Positions 52,448-63,605 are shown, numbered from the stretch's first letter. The stretch: 64,000 nt of DNA from Phoenix dactylifera (GCF_009389715.1 NC_052401.1:1228843-1292842); one strand, 5' to 3'. The notes: generated from the letters alone by a model not told the origin. Made by a program: numbers and translations.

Positions 52448-52761
52448 CAACCAGTGCTCAAAAGGAAAAACCAAGAAACCGCTCCAAAATCAATAAGTTT
52501 GCCATCACCGGGCATGATATGAATATCACCTCAAAAATGTTAAAAAATAAAAAATATTTAATGATAAGACGATTCAACTTTGTTGGCATTTAAAAAATAG
52601 AGATAGAAGTCTAATTTTATAAAACTTATGACTAGAGAGAGGACGAGGAAGAAACTTTACAGAACCCTAGTGTCGAGATGCGACTGTGTGTGTATATATA
52701 GAGGGAGCATCATCTTACAATTCCACATGATTTTATATTAATATCAAAATTGTATTGAGAA

Positions 52762-53070
52762 TTTTTTTTCTTTTTTTGGTAAATCAGAATTTATTAAACT
52801 AATTTAAAATAAATACATCCATAGCAATCAGAAAAAAAATAAAATATTTAACAATTGAGAACAAAATTTAGTCACAAACATCTACAGTATAGATCCTATA
52901 TGAGCATCAATATATGATTCCATTCAGTTTGCAACACTATTAGCTTCTCTAAAAATATATTTTGCTTCAAAAGATTGAACGGATGCATCTATTCTTAAAC
53001 AATTCTGAATTTTGAAGATGTTGAATCGGTCAGCGACATAATAATTGTCAAGAAATCTCCCTCCAGGATG
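52762..53070 (-). mobile_element. LINE 3' part, split by a CACTA element
   Basis: Starts with a T tract (52762-52778), the A-tail of a minus-strand LINE. Minus-strand translation gives the C-terminal half of an RNase H with the phrase AKYIFREANSVANW. It stops at the CACTA insertion, and the N-terminal half resumes beyond 57215. Confidence 0.82.
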
Positions 53071-53100
53071 CACTACCAGAAAACACGCGTATAGTGACGG
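53071..53100 (+). repeat. Left terminal inverted repeat of the CACTA element
   Basis: 30 bp, perfectly complementary to 57186-57215. Confidence 0.95.
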
Positions 53101-53769
53101 AAAATTAGTGACAGACCGTTATCAGTCACTATTTGTGACGGATTAGTGACCGACATAAATTTGGTCACCGTGGTGTAAACTTAGTGACAGATTAGTGACA
53201 GGCCGGTCACAGAATGCGCGGGTAGGATGGGCGCCAAAACTTAGTGACCATCGTAGTGACGGAGTATCTGTCAGCAAAATGATAACCGAAATTGCAACCA
53301 GATAGTGACAAATTCAGCCGTCACAAATATCGTAACCTAAGTGTTTATAAATTTTTAAAAGATTATTTTTGGCAGTGACGGGCTATTGACAAAAATTTCC
53401 GTTACCAAATTTAAATTTTAATTCCAAAAATATTAAAAATATTATTTTTGAGTAATTCTAAATTAAAAAAAGATAAAAGGAGGAAAATCCAAAATGAAAC
53501 TAAGTGTGTCCGCCGTCCCGCCTAAATTCCTTCGATAACCCAAATTTCAATCGTTCTCCAGAAAATTCAAATTTCTTCTTCTCATTTTCAAATCTCATGG
53601 TGCCGGTCATGACCTATTTGCACCCCTACTGCTGCTTTCCTGCAATGGGATTGGATTTTGGAAGAAGGTCTGGGATTTTTTTTTGTCCTCGTGAGTGGGG
53701 AGCTGGGAGACATCAAGTTCGGTGCAATCGGCCTTATAGATAAAAAATAGTTTGATATGAAATTTGGCT

Positions 53770-54400
53770 TGCAGACCGACTTACCTCATCACTTCCCCAT
53801 CAGCCCGGTCGAAGCACTTCCCCATCAGCCCGGTCGAACTTAAAACATTGGCTTCGTCCCGATTGGACGGTTAGGGCTTCTGGCATCGCCGCTTCCCCTT
53901 TCTTGTCTCCCCTCTCCTCTCCTCTCCTCGACCTCCGCCCTCTCCTCTCCGGCTCCTCCTTGCCGACCATTTGTGCCTCCCCGTCGACGGTGACCACGGC
54001 TACATCACGCCCCCCGATCGGCCGATCCAACTCTCACCCGGGACAAGATCATCACGGCTACATCACCCCGTCGACGCCCCCCTTCTTCTTGCTCGTCGGC
54101 TAGGGTTTTCAGAACCCACAACTGGTTCTTTCCCGAGCAAGGTAAACCCTAACCCCGTTTCTTTTTACCCCATGATAACAAAATAAAAGAAACGAAGAAG
54201 AGGAAGAGGAAGGGGGAAGGAACTTACCGAGGGTCTCCGCCTGTGGATCCAGCGCCGCGCTTGATCGCCGCCGTGGCCGCAGTTGTCAACGGCCGCGCTA
54301 GGGTTCTTCTTTCCCTCCTATCCGGGTTCTTTTCCTTCCCCTGCTGCAGGTAGGCAAGGCAGAGAGGGTCATTCCTCCCCCCTCTGCTGCGGGTAGTCCA
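53770..54400. other. GC-rich interior of the CACTA element
   Basis: Contains a 27-bp direct duplication (CACTTCCCCATCAGCCCGGT, at about 53790 and 53817) and CT-rich leader-like sequence with TAGGGTTT. A second TAGGGTT phrase is near 54300. It resembles the 5' leader of a gene, either the element's own or captured. No protein family was recognised in its frames. Confidence 0.4.
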
Positions 54401-55382
54401 GTCCCGATTGGCATTCTTCCTTCCCCTGTTGGTCGCGTTCTCTATGATGTTGAATTTTGTCCTCTCTCTCTCTCTCTCTCTTTCAGTATAGAGCTTATCC
54501 CTTCTTTTTCCTCTTGATTTTTGGGGTTTTCTTCGTTTTCTCCTGATATTATGTGGTAGATTTTATAATGGTGGTTAGGATTTGCGCTACAAGTACCAAG
54601 GTTAGGGTTTTGGGTTGCCCTGGTCTTGAAGTTGCCGGATCTGGCTATAGCTATATGAATAAAGAGAAGAGGGAAGAAAACTGGTCGGCTTGCTCTCCTT
54701 ATTGTTGGCAACCCGCTTACCAAGCTTCCCACATTAATTTGTTCTTAAAATGTAGCTTCCTATTTTATTCTTTTTTATTTTTTGTGAGAAGGGCAGAAGA
54801 AGGAGATGGTGCATGTGTTAGCCATTTTTAGAGGACCTTCTCACACATCAAGAGCTATCTATTTTCTTTGTTTTTTTAATGTTTTTATTAATTTTTCAAA
54901 GTGATGATATCTCGGCCATTATCCAGGCAAGCTGTTTTTTAATTGCTGCAGATTGTGTCATCAATGCCTACATCTGAGTCTTATTTTCTTTTAATCTGTC
55001 GCTCTATTGTTCCATGCTGTTCTCTATAATCTCTCTAATTACTTTTTTTGTTGTGTATTGCTATGAAACTTTTTGGCCCTCCTATGTTTTGGACTTCACA
55101 CCTAGGTGCAACCAGTTTGATTTGGGATTATGGCTGATATGCCACCCAAACAATAATGGATATTTTTCAGCTGTTAATTTATGTCTCCAGAAAATCAATA
55201 GTAACTTAACATATTCAATTTTACCATCAAATTAGAATGAGGTTGCAGAGCTTAATTACTGTAGAAAGAGCTTTATAAAGATTTTAAGTAGGTGATAGAT
55301 ATGTCTTTACCCTGTTGCTGATCATCATAAAGATTGAAAACATATGGTCCTGGTATTTTGGATTGGGCTTTCAATCTCAGGA

Positions 55383-55715
55383 TCGAAATGACACAAAGTC
55401 TTGTACTGTAGCAAATTCTTGTATTTTGGATTGAACAGCCTCATTACTTGCAGCGTTCGAAGCGGCAATTTCTTCTAGGCGCTTCCATACAACTTCACGT
55501 TTTGACTTAATCTCCTTTTCTTTAGATTCATCTTCTTCAAACTTCTTCAAGCACTCCATGAATAGCCCAGGATCATGATCAGAAAATATCTTACGAATAT
55601 TTAGCGTGAGGCTCTGAACAGCTTGGTTCCAGTGAGACTTTGTATTTCTCTCCAAAGCAGGGAAGATAATTGGTAAAATCGCCTTACAGTTTTGTTTTGT
55701 TTAGTCTTTATTAAC
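55383..55715 (-). pseudogene. Captured fragment of a PP2A B56-type regulatory subunit gene
   Basis: The minus strand encodes ILPIIFPALERNTKSHWNQA, then VQSLTLNIRKIFSDHDPGLF, ECLKKFEEDESKEKEIKSKR and WKRLEEIAASNAASNEAV. This is the C-terminal part of plant PP2A 56-kDa (B') regulatory subunits, which direct the PP2A catalytic core to substrates. The phrase QNKT in the next frame, just upstream, continues the family match, so a small frame change or shortened intron lies at about 55695. The rest of the gene, including almost all HEAT-like repeats, is absent. The fragment lies inside the CACTA element, so it is a transduplicated piece rather than a working gene. Confidence 0.82.
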
Positions 55716-55727
55716 ATCTTGTAAGGA

Positions 55728-56026
55728 CTGAATTTGCTTTTAGTATCGGTGGGCGGGTACTTGATAAGTATCGTAGTGCACTTAAACTGAATATTGCCGA
55801 GGCCTTGATTTGTACTCAAGATTGGGTGTTGGAAAAGAAAGGTATATGTTTTATTAATTATATTTCTATTATTTTTTGAATAATTTATTATTAATTATTG
55901 CAATATTTCAATGTAGATGTTGAGGATGCCAAGTTAGATGAGATTGTAGAAGATGTCATAAACTCAAGTTTCTACAATGAAACTCAATCAACTCAATGCT
56001 CGGCCAATGTTGAATCCAATTCATAG
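55728..56026 (+). pseudogene. 3' end of a hAT transposase gene, captured
   Basis: Two exon-like parts, 55728-55841 and 55917-56026, with donor GTATAT and acceptor TGTAG, join in frame. The first encodes FAFSIGGRVLDKYRSALK and EALICTQDWVLEKK, the C-terminal dimerisation motif of hAT transposases (family form SAFSTGGRVLD). The second encodes DVEDAKLDEIVEDVINSSF and ends at a stop. The N-terminal DNA-binding and catalytic parts are missing. It abuts the PP2A fragment in the opposite direction, inside the CACTA element. Confidence 0.78.
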
Positions 56027-56699
56027 TGAGATGAATCATGATCATGGGACACTCCCTTTTGGTTTTGGTTTAAATATGGATGTTGTTATAGTTTGGGACT
56101 TTTTTAGTTTTGCTTTGACTATGGATGTTGTCATTGGTTATTGTAATTTTGGTTAAAATTTCAGCTTCTCAGGTATGCCCTCATCTAATGTCACTCTTAA
56201 CTTTTGCTCATGTTTTTATATTTCTGTAAGTAACTATGAACTGAATTGTAATGCTTTCTTTTTAACTTCAGATGGGATATGCTTTGCTAAAGGAAACAGG
56301 TTAAGGGAAACAAAAGGGGCAATGCTCTCTCTCTCTCTCTATTTTTTTTTTGCCCCTCTGATGAATGGAATGAAACAGGTTAAAGGAAACAACAAGGGGC
56401 AATGCAAAAGCAAAGGGTCAAAGCATACTGCTGGCTTTCTATCTGAACGAGTACAAGTTCTTATTCCGACTCCTTCCCGGTTGACAGAGTTGAAGTCATT
56501 TATGTCAGTCCATTGGAATCATATACTGACGACATTTATATATGTCTCTTGTATTCTGGAAGGAGAGATGCTGAATGAAAAGCTTTCACCAGAACACTTC
56601 CATTGTTTTGTTTATGCATATGACTGGATGAGGCTCTAGCTTGTATTTTTCTTTTATTATGAGCCAATCAATGTACCAAAAATACCAGATTATTGGAAT

Positions 56700-57215
56700 G
56701 TGACCAGTGACCAAATTTGGTTACTGAATAGTTTACCAAGTATTGTGACGAGCTAATATAAACTTAGTGACAGGATTTTGGTTTCTAAAAATTGATTTTG
56801 CTCAGTGAGTCAGTAACGGAATTAGTGACAAATTTAGTGACAAAGTCTGTGACCATGTCTGTGACGACTAAATCTGTCACTGAAGGTTGTGAGAAATCCG
56901 TGACCAAATTTGTGACCGAATTCGGTGACAAAATCAGTGACCAAGTTATCTTCGTCACTAACTCAATGACTGGTTAGTGACGGGAAATACGTAATTTTTT
57001 AAATATTTAATTTTTGGATTTGTAACGGCTTAGTGACGGCGGTTCTGTCACGGAGTTTAGTGACGGAAATCGCCGCCGTCATTGAGAATTTAGTGACGCG
57101 TGTTTTTGTAACTAATTTCGTGACGGGAGCTCCGGTCACAAATTTCGTATTAGTAACCGGAAACACGGTATAGTGACGGGAATCTCCGTCACTATACGCG
57201 TGTTTTCTGGTAGTG
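56700..57215. repeat. Right subterminal GTGAC motif array and inverted repeat
   Basis: Many copies of TTAGTGAC, TGTGACCA, GTGACGG and GTCAC in about 500 bp, ending in the 30-bp inverted repeat at 57186-57215. The open frame at 56792-56977 is just this array read in one frame. Confidence 0.85.
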
Positions 57216-57218
57216 ATG

Positions 57219-59580
57219 ATTTGAGAGGCTTCCAAGATTTTAATTACAAATAGTATAACTGGTCACACAGCATGCAGCTCTGCCATAGGAACCATGTTGT
57301 CAAACAATCTAACTCCATATGCTGCCACTACTGCACCACTCGCATTTCTAATAACAAAGCTTACTCCTCTTAACTCACCTCTATTAAGGATACTACCGTC
57401 AAAGTTCTGCACAAGTGTCATGGCCTTGTGGGGACTGAATGGTAGTAATCTTGTTTTGATAGCATCCTGTAATAGATTTATGAAAAAACTTAATCTTTTT
57501 GTCTCCTTTCTTAAAGAATTCAATTCAAAATTTTTGTCTCTAGAAGATCTCCTGCATCTTTAAATTTTTATTATAATCTTTAATAGTAGCTGGTAGATTA
57601 ATGTGCTCAAGCTGAGATGACTGCCCTAACTATGCTTCCTTTGTTTGTAAATTCAATAGAGTTTAATATAATGCCTCTCCATTTTTGAAGTGCCAATTTG
57701 CTATTTTGCGGTAATAATGCTAACCGAACTCTTGGTGAGTGAGCTCCATGACAATGTTAGGCATGGTGTATTACTTGATGAATGCCTCGGCAAGATAACC
57801 AAAACTTCTCAAACCTAAAAGGTTTAGATCCAGAATTTTTATGGGCTATCATTTTGTTCCAAATGAGATAGTGGTTAGAGGCAAATCTAGGAAGATTGAG
57901 CACTACGGATTCAAGAAACTTGTATATCCAATCATTTGAGGCAAATGCCCTATCTAGTTTTTCCCAAACGCATGCAGAACCTTGCTGGTTATTACACCAT
58001 ATATATGAAGGCCCCTAAAATCCCAAATCTATAGAGCATTTGTTCTAACTAATTGGGAATATTCCCGAATATCCATGTTCATATTAAATTGTCTACGAAA
58101 TTTTTTATCAGAAATATTTAATATACAATTAAAATCCCCTGCTAGCAAAAGTGGTAGCCCTATAGATAACACTTCTGATGTTGATGTTCACACTAGATGA
58201 GAGTTGAGGGAAAGATTTTTTCATTTCCACTTTTTTGAATCTACATCATGTTTACAAATTTATACAAGTATCGCATAACCGATACAAGCTTGAACGAGTT
58301 TGAAATTCAAATTGTCAGCTGTTGTGACAGTTAAGAATTCCTAAGATCGGGCTCCTCCTTCGCTTAAGCAGCAGACAAGCTGAAACAAATTTGAATAAGT
58401 TTGAAATTCAAATTGTTAGCTATTGTGATAGTTAAGAATTCCTAGGATTGGGCTCCTCCTTTACTTGCATAGAAGACTCAGACTCTTCTAGCGAGTCCGT
58501 TCCAATACACACTGCCCGGCAGGAGAAACCATTGGTACTCGCATACAACCCCCTTAACACACATGAGGTTCCATTTAAAGGGTTTACAATACTATAGCTA
58601 GTTTCCCCACTGGTACCCTTGCCACACGTATCTAAGGTCCATATATTGGTTTTGGAGTACCTTCTACGGATGTAGGAGTACCCGGACAGGTCCGAGATAG
58701 ATGCCCCAAATGGCCACAAATATAACATAAGTCAGGCAAATCTTCATACACAAAGTCCTTTCAAATATCTCCATCTTCAGTCCTGATTGTAACTCCCAGG
58801 CAAATCCGTCGTGTTAGATCCAAACTGATACACAATTGTAGCTCTAGCTATAGTTGTTGTGCAATTATCTAAAAACAAAGGGATCCCTGCCTTGGTCACT
58901 ACAGTAGAATTTTATTTTTGTCCCACAGTTCAATTGATAAATCCGGCATATGCATCAACCAACAGATTAAGGAGAAAGTTCTCTTCCAGTACAATTTAAA
59001 GCTTAGTCGGGGTTAGGTTAGGTTACCTACCTGACTGACCCGAGAGCTCGAGATCTACTTTTACCTAGATACATAGAGCTTGCGTTACCACTATTTCAGA
59101 ACCGACGCCTCCTTTTCTGATAGAGGGGAGTGAGAAAGAGATTGATTTTCGGATCGCCTAATTAAATAGCTCAAAAATAGGTGGAGTTCGCCCTTTCAAG
59201 CATAGTGAAGTTTGGCTACAGGGCATTGCAGCTTGGAGGTAGCATCTCTACTTGGTTTAAATTTAGGCCTCCATTTCTAAAGGGCCAGGAGTTGGCCGGC
59301 CGGAGGCTCCCTCATCAAGACCTTCTTCAGCACCTCCTTTGATGATAATTTAAAGAGAAGCACCCCTTCAGAGAGCAGCATGATCTGACTTCATTTTCTA
59401 GGCCCCTCTTAGCTCTTTGTGAACAAAATCAAGCGGGAGATCATGGCCTAGAAAATTACCAATTAGTGCAGAACTCTAGCTCTAATTCCTTAATGGAGAA
59501 GGCAACAAGCTCAATGAGGGCGAAGTTGGAACCCTAGTTGCCTTCGCTTTCCTTTTGTCAGTCATTTTTTCTCTCCTTTA
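57219..59580 (-). mobile_element. LINE 5' part: ORF1, endonuclease, truncated RNase H
   Basis: Read on the minus strand from about 59530. ORF1 begins with a DUF4283-like stretch (GNFLGHDLPLDFVHKEL) and has a CCHC zinc knuckle, CYICGHLGHLSRTC, at about 58686-58727. An endonuclease segment at about 58130-57790 includes LLAGDFNCIL and, later, WEKLDRAFASNDW and LPRFASNHYLIW. Next comes the pre-RT linker IKFFHKSI at about 57480, then directly VQNFDGSILN of the RNase H at about 57405. The reverse transcriptase is therefore missing through an internal deletion. A tandem duplication of about 100 bp is at 58292-58460. The RNase H continues at 53070-52762 beyond the CACTA. Confidence 0.83.
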
Positions 59581-60820
59581 GTATATCTTCCATGGCCTTT
59601 GTTATTAGGTGGTGCTTCTTTTGAAACTAAAGGTAAAGGGCTTAGGAACGTCCAAAAATGGAACATGTTCTTCTACAACAAAGTTAGTGCCATGACTTTC
59701 TTTATTGTGCATGCCCCACATAATTCTTGGTAGTTTTAGGATATGCGTATATCGTGGCATCCATAACAATTTATGGAACCATGCATGAAAATGTTGCTTT
59801 AAGCTTTTGCATCTCCGCACACACAAACAGGGTAATTTGTACCTTTGTTTTGATAAGTCATTCTTAATTTACAATACCAATATCCGTGATGCACAGTTAT
59901 TGGCATAGATTAGGTTCTGACGTAGTACAACATTAAAATATTTTTTGATTTTAGTTTTTTTTCCCTTGGAATTACCAATTGTGTTTTTAAAGGGGCGAGC
60001 ATTTGTTTTTTTTTTAAAGAATTCTATATAAATTCTAAAACCATGAAACTGGAATTTCATATTTTTATTTGAATATTTCAAATTCATTTTTTTAGCTGTC
60101 CTCATCTTACATTTCTAGAGATAGAAATCAAGCAGCAAGTTCAAGGATTCGCAAAGGAAAGTGGTGGTTGGTGGTAAGGTTTTTCCTAGAGCTAGTCATA
60201 TCATTGTGATTTTTTATCATCAAAAATGTTATCAGCAAAAGATTTACCTTTCTATCATCTATATGATATCTAAACTGCTAGCCAAATTTCATGGTGAAAA
60301 AAAGAAAAAAAAAATGACAACTCGCGCTTGCATATAATAGTTCATATTTGTCTAGTAACAACACCCTTCTATTGGGAGGAAGGAGGCTTCATATTTAAAC
60401 TTCTGAGGTGCTTTCCTTGTGGTTGGCATGGTAATTCTTCATTCGTTTCTACAAATAATTGGAGTTGTTGCCACCTATAACTCAATTTTTTCCAAGAAAA
60501 ATGATTTAGGACACTTACGGCCATAGTAGATAAATAATCTCCGAAGTAGCTAAAATACCTTCTCCCTGCATTTCGGAGCAACACTCCATAGTTTCCTCAG
60601 TAACAACATTATCTTAATTTTATTAGGTGCTATCTTTTATTTGTTATATAATATCAGTGCAGTAGTTTTTCTCTCATTTTCTCCTGAGTTTTAGAGAAAG
60701 CCACAAAAGCGAACAAACTTGTATTATTGAATTATAGATGATGTGCAGATGACATGCCCACCATGTTCCTCTATGTGGCAAGACTAGAAAATGCTACTCT
60801 TTTTGTTCTTCTTCTTCTCT
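59581..60820. other. AT-rich spacer, no gene recognised
   Basis: No recognisable coding region or RNA gene. Minus-strand frames at 59605-59826 and 59869-60105 match no family known to me. Confidence 0.4.
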
Positions 60821-60821
60821 C

Positions 60822-61040
60822 TTTTTTTTTTTTTTTTTTTTTTGGCTAGATCGGGTGGTTCATACAATACGTATACAAACCGGACGCATTCAATAAAATC
60901 GAAAAACAGAATATCATGGAGCTCCCGAAACAGCTCTTCATCCTCTATTCATAGAGTACTATTGGAATGATTAGCCATATAGATAGTCACCCAATTCGCA
61001 ATTTTATTGGCTTCTCTAAACGCATACTTTATCTGAATAG
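60822..61040 (-). mobile_element. LINE 3' end, outer copy
   Basis: T tract at 60822-60843, then minus-strand LINE 3' sequence. The phrases TTTTATTGGCTTCTCTAAACGCATACTT and TAGCCATATAGATAGTCACCCAAT (given here as positions about 60966-61029) are repeated in diverged form in the next copy, whose A-tail begins at about 61041. The short length indicates 5' truncation or interruption. Confidence 0.65.
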
Positions 61041-61545
61041 TTTCTTTTTTTTTTCTTTTTTTTTTGCTAAAGACGGATTTTCATATAATACATATACGAA
61101 TATACTCAATAAAGTTAAAAAATACTAACTCACGGAGAGCCAGTGGCAGCTCCCTCTCCCCCACCCAAAGAGTGTATCCTGAATAATGAGCCGCGAAGGT
61201 AGCCACTCAATCGGCTGCCCCATTGGCTTCTCTAAATACATGCTTGGCTTGAACGGCCATCCCAACCCCACATATCATCTCTATATTCCGAACTAAGGGA
61301 TGTCTGTGCCCTCGCCCCTTAGCCTTTCCTGGATCCAACTAATAACTGTGGCCGAGTCGCCCTCCAAAACAATCGAGCTAGCCTGCAAAACATACCTCGC
61401 ATATCGAAGACCCACTCAGGCAGCTCATAATTCTGCTCCAAAAACTAACGTGCCAAATAACTGACAGCCATCTGCTGTCGCCCCTCGGATTCCGTATCAC
61501 AAAACAACTTCTTCGTTCCTCATCATCGTGCCCATACCTTTCTGA
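61041..61545 (-). mobile_element. LINE 3' end, second copy of the same family
   Basis: T-rich tract at 61041-61065 followed by sequence parallel to the copy at 60822: a CATATAATACATATACGAA phrase, TCAATAAAGTTAAAAAATAC, and ATTGGCTTCTCTAAATACAT. Further on, the minus strand encodes an RNase H-like part (LEGDSATVISW in reading from about 61375). It runs to the compound microsatellite near 61550. Both copies have the same orientation. Confidence 0.65.
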
Positions 61546-61554
61546 GCCGCCGCC

Positions 61555-61571
61555 GCCCCCCCCCCCCCCCC

Positions 61572-61637
<66 letters not shown>
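61555..61637. repeat. Compound microsatellite C-run, (CT)n, (TA)n
   Basis: A C tract (61555-61582) followed by (TC)n to about 61617 and (TA)n to 61637. Reads of this region are likely length-variable. Confidence 0.95.
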
Positions 61638-62430
61638 CCTCATATTTCTGCCTCGTGACTGCAGCCAAGTACTTTCAGCGAGAATGCCAATGAGGAGGAA
61701 GTGCTCGCCTCTGTGCCCCTGTCGAGGCATCAATGCAAACAACTCTTCCGTGGAGTCGGTGCATCTGCAGCTCGGTCCTTCTGAAGCAAACCGGCCTGCC
61801 GGGCATGGAAAGGACAGCTCAAGTGCTTTCTATGTGATGCTTCCTGGCAGCATCCCGTGGGCCTTCTTCACCAAATACACACAGAAAAAACAGAAGGAAA
61901 ACTTCGGGCATGGCAGATATGGAATCGATCCATGCTGAATTCTTGTCTTATTTTTGGTAGATTACATCTTGCATGCATGCATCATGCATGCAATTTAAAC
62001 AAGGCTTGTTCTGCAATGTGATGAGTCAGTAGACCTGCACGACTGAAGTATGTGTAATTTATGACATGCAATTAGGCTTGTTCATCATGTTTATGGAACA
62101 TGGACATGGACTAGCTGAACCCAAATTGATGGGATGGGAAAAAGTTCAAGTCATTTTCATCTGCGTTACGCTTGGAGGCTTTGAATTTTGATTTCAAAGT
62201 CATGAGCTTACCCTCTTTTTTTTCGAAGGACCAAAAAAAGGCACTGAAAACTTCCAGGCTCCAAGAGCAACATAGCTCATTTTAACCTTCAGCGAACAGT
62301 TTGGCTCCCAGAATTTTGAGGGCAGAAGCTAATGCTGTTTACCAACCGGTCATCACTACCATAGATCATGTGATCTAGCAACAGTCGCAAAGGTACCACC
62401 GTTAAAAACTCCAAACAACTGTATTGGTTT
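61638..62430. other. Spacer, no gene recognised
   Basis: A plus-strand frame at 61684-61938 (84 codons) has no family match known to me. The end of this stretch probably leads into the 3' UTR of the Tubby-like gene. Confidence 0.4.
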
Positions 62431-62662
62431 AAAGGGAGAAAAGATAGCGATGCAATGAGGAAATAATAAGAACCGCATCCAATGGAATATTTTCATACAG
62501 AACCTCGGAAAAGAGAGAGGTGAAGGGGGGAAATAAATGCTGCAACACAGAAGAAGGTTACAGTTGATGCATCAACCAGCTGCTATCGATAGCAAGCAAA
62601 CAGACACCAAGAATTTCTTCTAACCGTCATATTAGTTTTCCAGCATTCTTCTGACTGCTGCT

Positions 62663-63605
62663 CTATTCACAAGCCAGCTTGGTGTCGAAGCTACTCAAGC
62701 AGATGGCAAAAGCCTGGAAGGCTGACAGCGGATACCGAAAATCCATGGTGAACATGTCCTTCGCAACCTTCCCAAACTGCAGTAAGATCTTATCATGCTC
62801 GGGTGGTGCAGGCTGCGACGGTGTTGGAGCTCCAGCGGCGGGCTGCGTCGCAGCGATAAGCTGGAAGTTCTTGACTGATGCAACAGTCACCCGGCCTCGG
62901 AAGTTGAGGCACCAGCATTGCAACTGCTCGTGCCATCTCGGGGCCTTGTTCCGAAGGATCAGAGGCCTCTCTTTAGCCTCATCTTCCTCATCACCAATAC
63001 CCCTGGGTCCTCCGGCGATGTCACAGAAGCGAGAGCTGCTGAAATCCATGGACCGGTCCATGATGGATGACTTAGAGAAGGACATGCTGCCGAAGGAGTC
63101 ATCCAAAGAGCGGGGGAGCAGATGGTCAGGCTGACCAGGGACGGTCCCTCCGGCATCGAGGGCTGATGCAGGAATAGAATGCATGATACAGTGCATCCGC
63201 CTTGGGCCCCGGGTGCCCAGGACATTCAGCTCGTAGGTCACTTGCGCAATGACGTAGCTTCCAGACGGAACTTTAGGAGACACTTTCTTGGAGTAAAATC
63301 TCTTGCTTGTTTTCCCAGGTTGGGAGAGGGCTGCTCCGTTGTGTGCGGGTTGCGTGTCGTAGATTAGGAACTTAGTACCAAGAAAATTAGACCTGAGAAG
63401 AAAGTCAATCAGGTTTGTAGCTTTTTAAATTAACCCAAAATGAAAAGAGTTTTGAGTCTTCACAGTTGTAATCACCTTAGTTTTCCAATATAAGTGTTGC
63501 TTGATCTAGATATATTGTCAGCATCCATAGATATTATGTATTCTGTACAGGTTGTGCGGCGAGTTCTTTTTGCTGATAGGAGGAACTTCCCATTTTCAAC
63601 AAGTA
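62663..63605 (-). CDS. Tubby-like F-box protein, C-terminal part
   Basis: Two exons are visible: 63605-63476 and 63392-62663. The earlier exons, with the F-box, lie beyond the right edge. The first encodes [19 protein letters not shown], then [19 protein letters not shown]. The second encodes [35 protein letters not shown] and [19 protein letters not shown], a variable acidic and Ser-rich insert, and [20 protein letters not shown]. It ends [20 protein letters not shown] and a tail with FDTKLACE. This is the tubby domain, which binds phosphoinositides; in plant TULPs it is joined to an F-box that links to SCF ubiquitin ligases. The Arg of the junction is split AG-G across the intron, confirming the frame. 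The 3' UTR probably extends to about 62430. Confidence 0.94.

Larger units (their letters stand above)
53071..57215. mobile_element. CACTA (EnSpm) transposon carrying captured gene fragments
   Basis: 4145 bp. The ends are perfect 30-bp inverted repeats, 53071-53100 starting CACTACCAGAAAACACGCG and its exact complement at 57186-57215. A 3-bp duplication ATG lies at 53068-53070 and 57216-57218. Both subterminal regions (about 53090-53400 and 56700-57200) are crowded with TAGTGAC/GTCAC motifs in both orientations, as expected for transposase-binding repeats. No CACTA transposase (TNPD) was recognised, so it is probably non-autonomous. It contains a PP2A regulatory subunit fragment and a hAT transposase 3' end. 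About 53870-54350 is GC-rich, resembling a gene leader. Perfect ends suggest recent insertion. Confidence 0.92.

Noticed and set aside
52279-52522. Frames of 66-78 codons on both strands
   Set aside because: They lie across the hAT MITE and its flanks.
56792-56977. Open frame rich in SVT/FVT repeats
   Set aside because: It is the GTGAC subterminal array of the CACTA element read in one frame.
61684-61938. 84-codon plus-strand frame starting MPMRRKCSPLCPCRG
   Set aside because: No family match and no splice or promoter context; it may be remnant LINE-flanking sequence.
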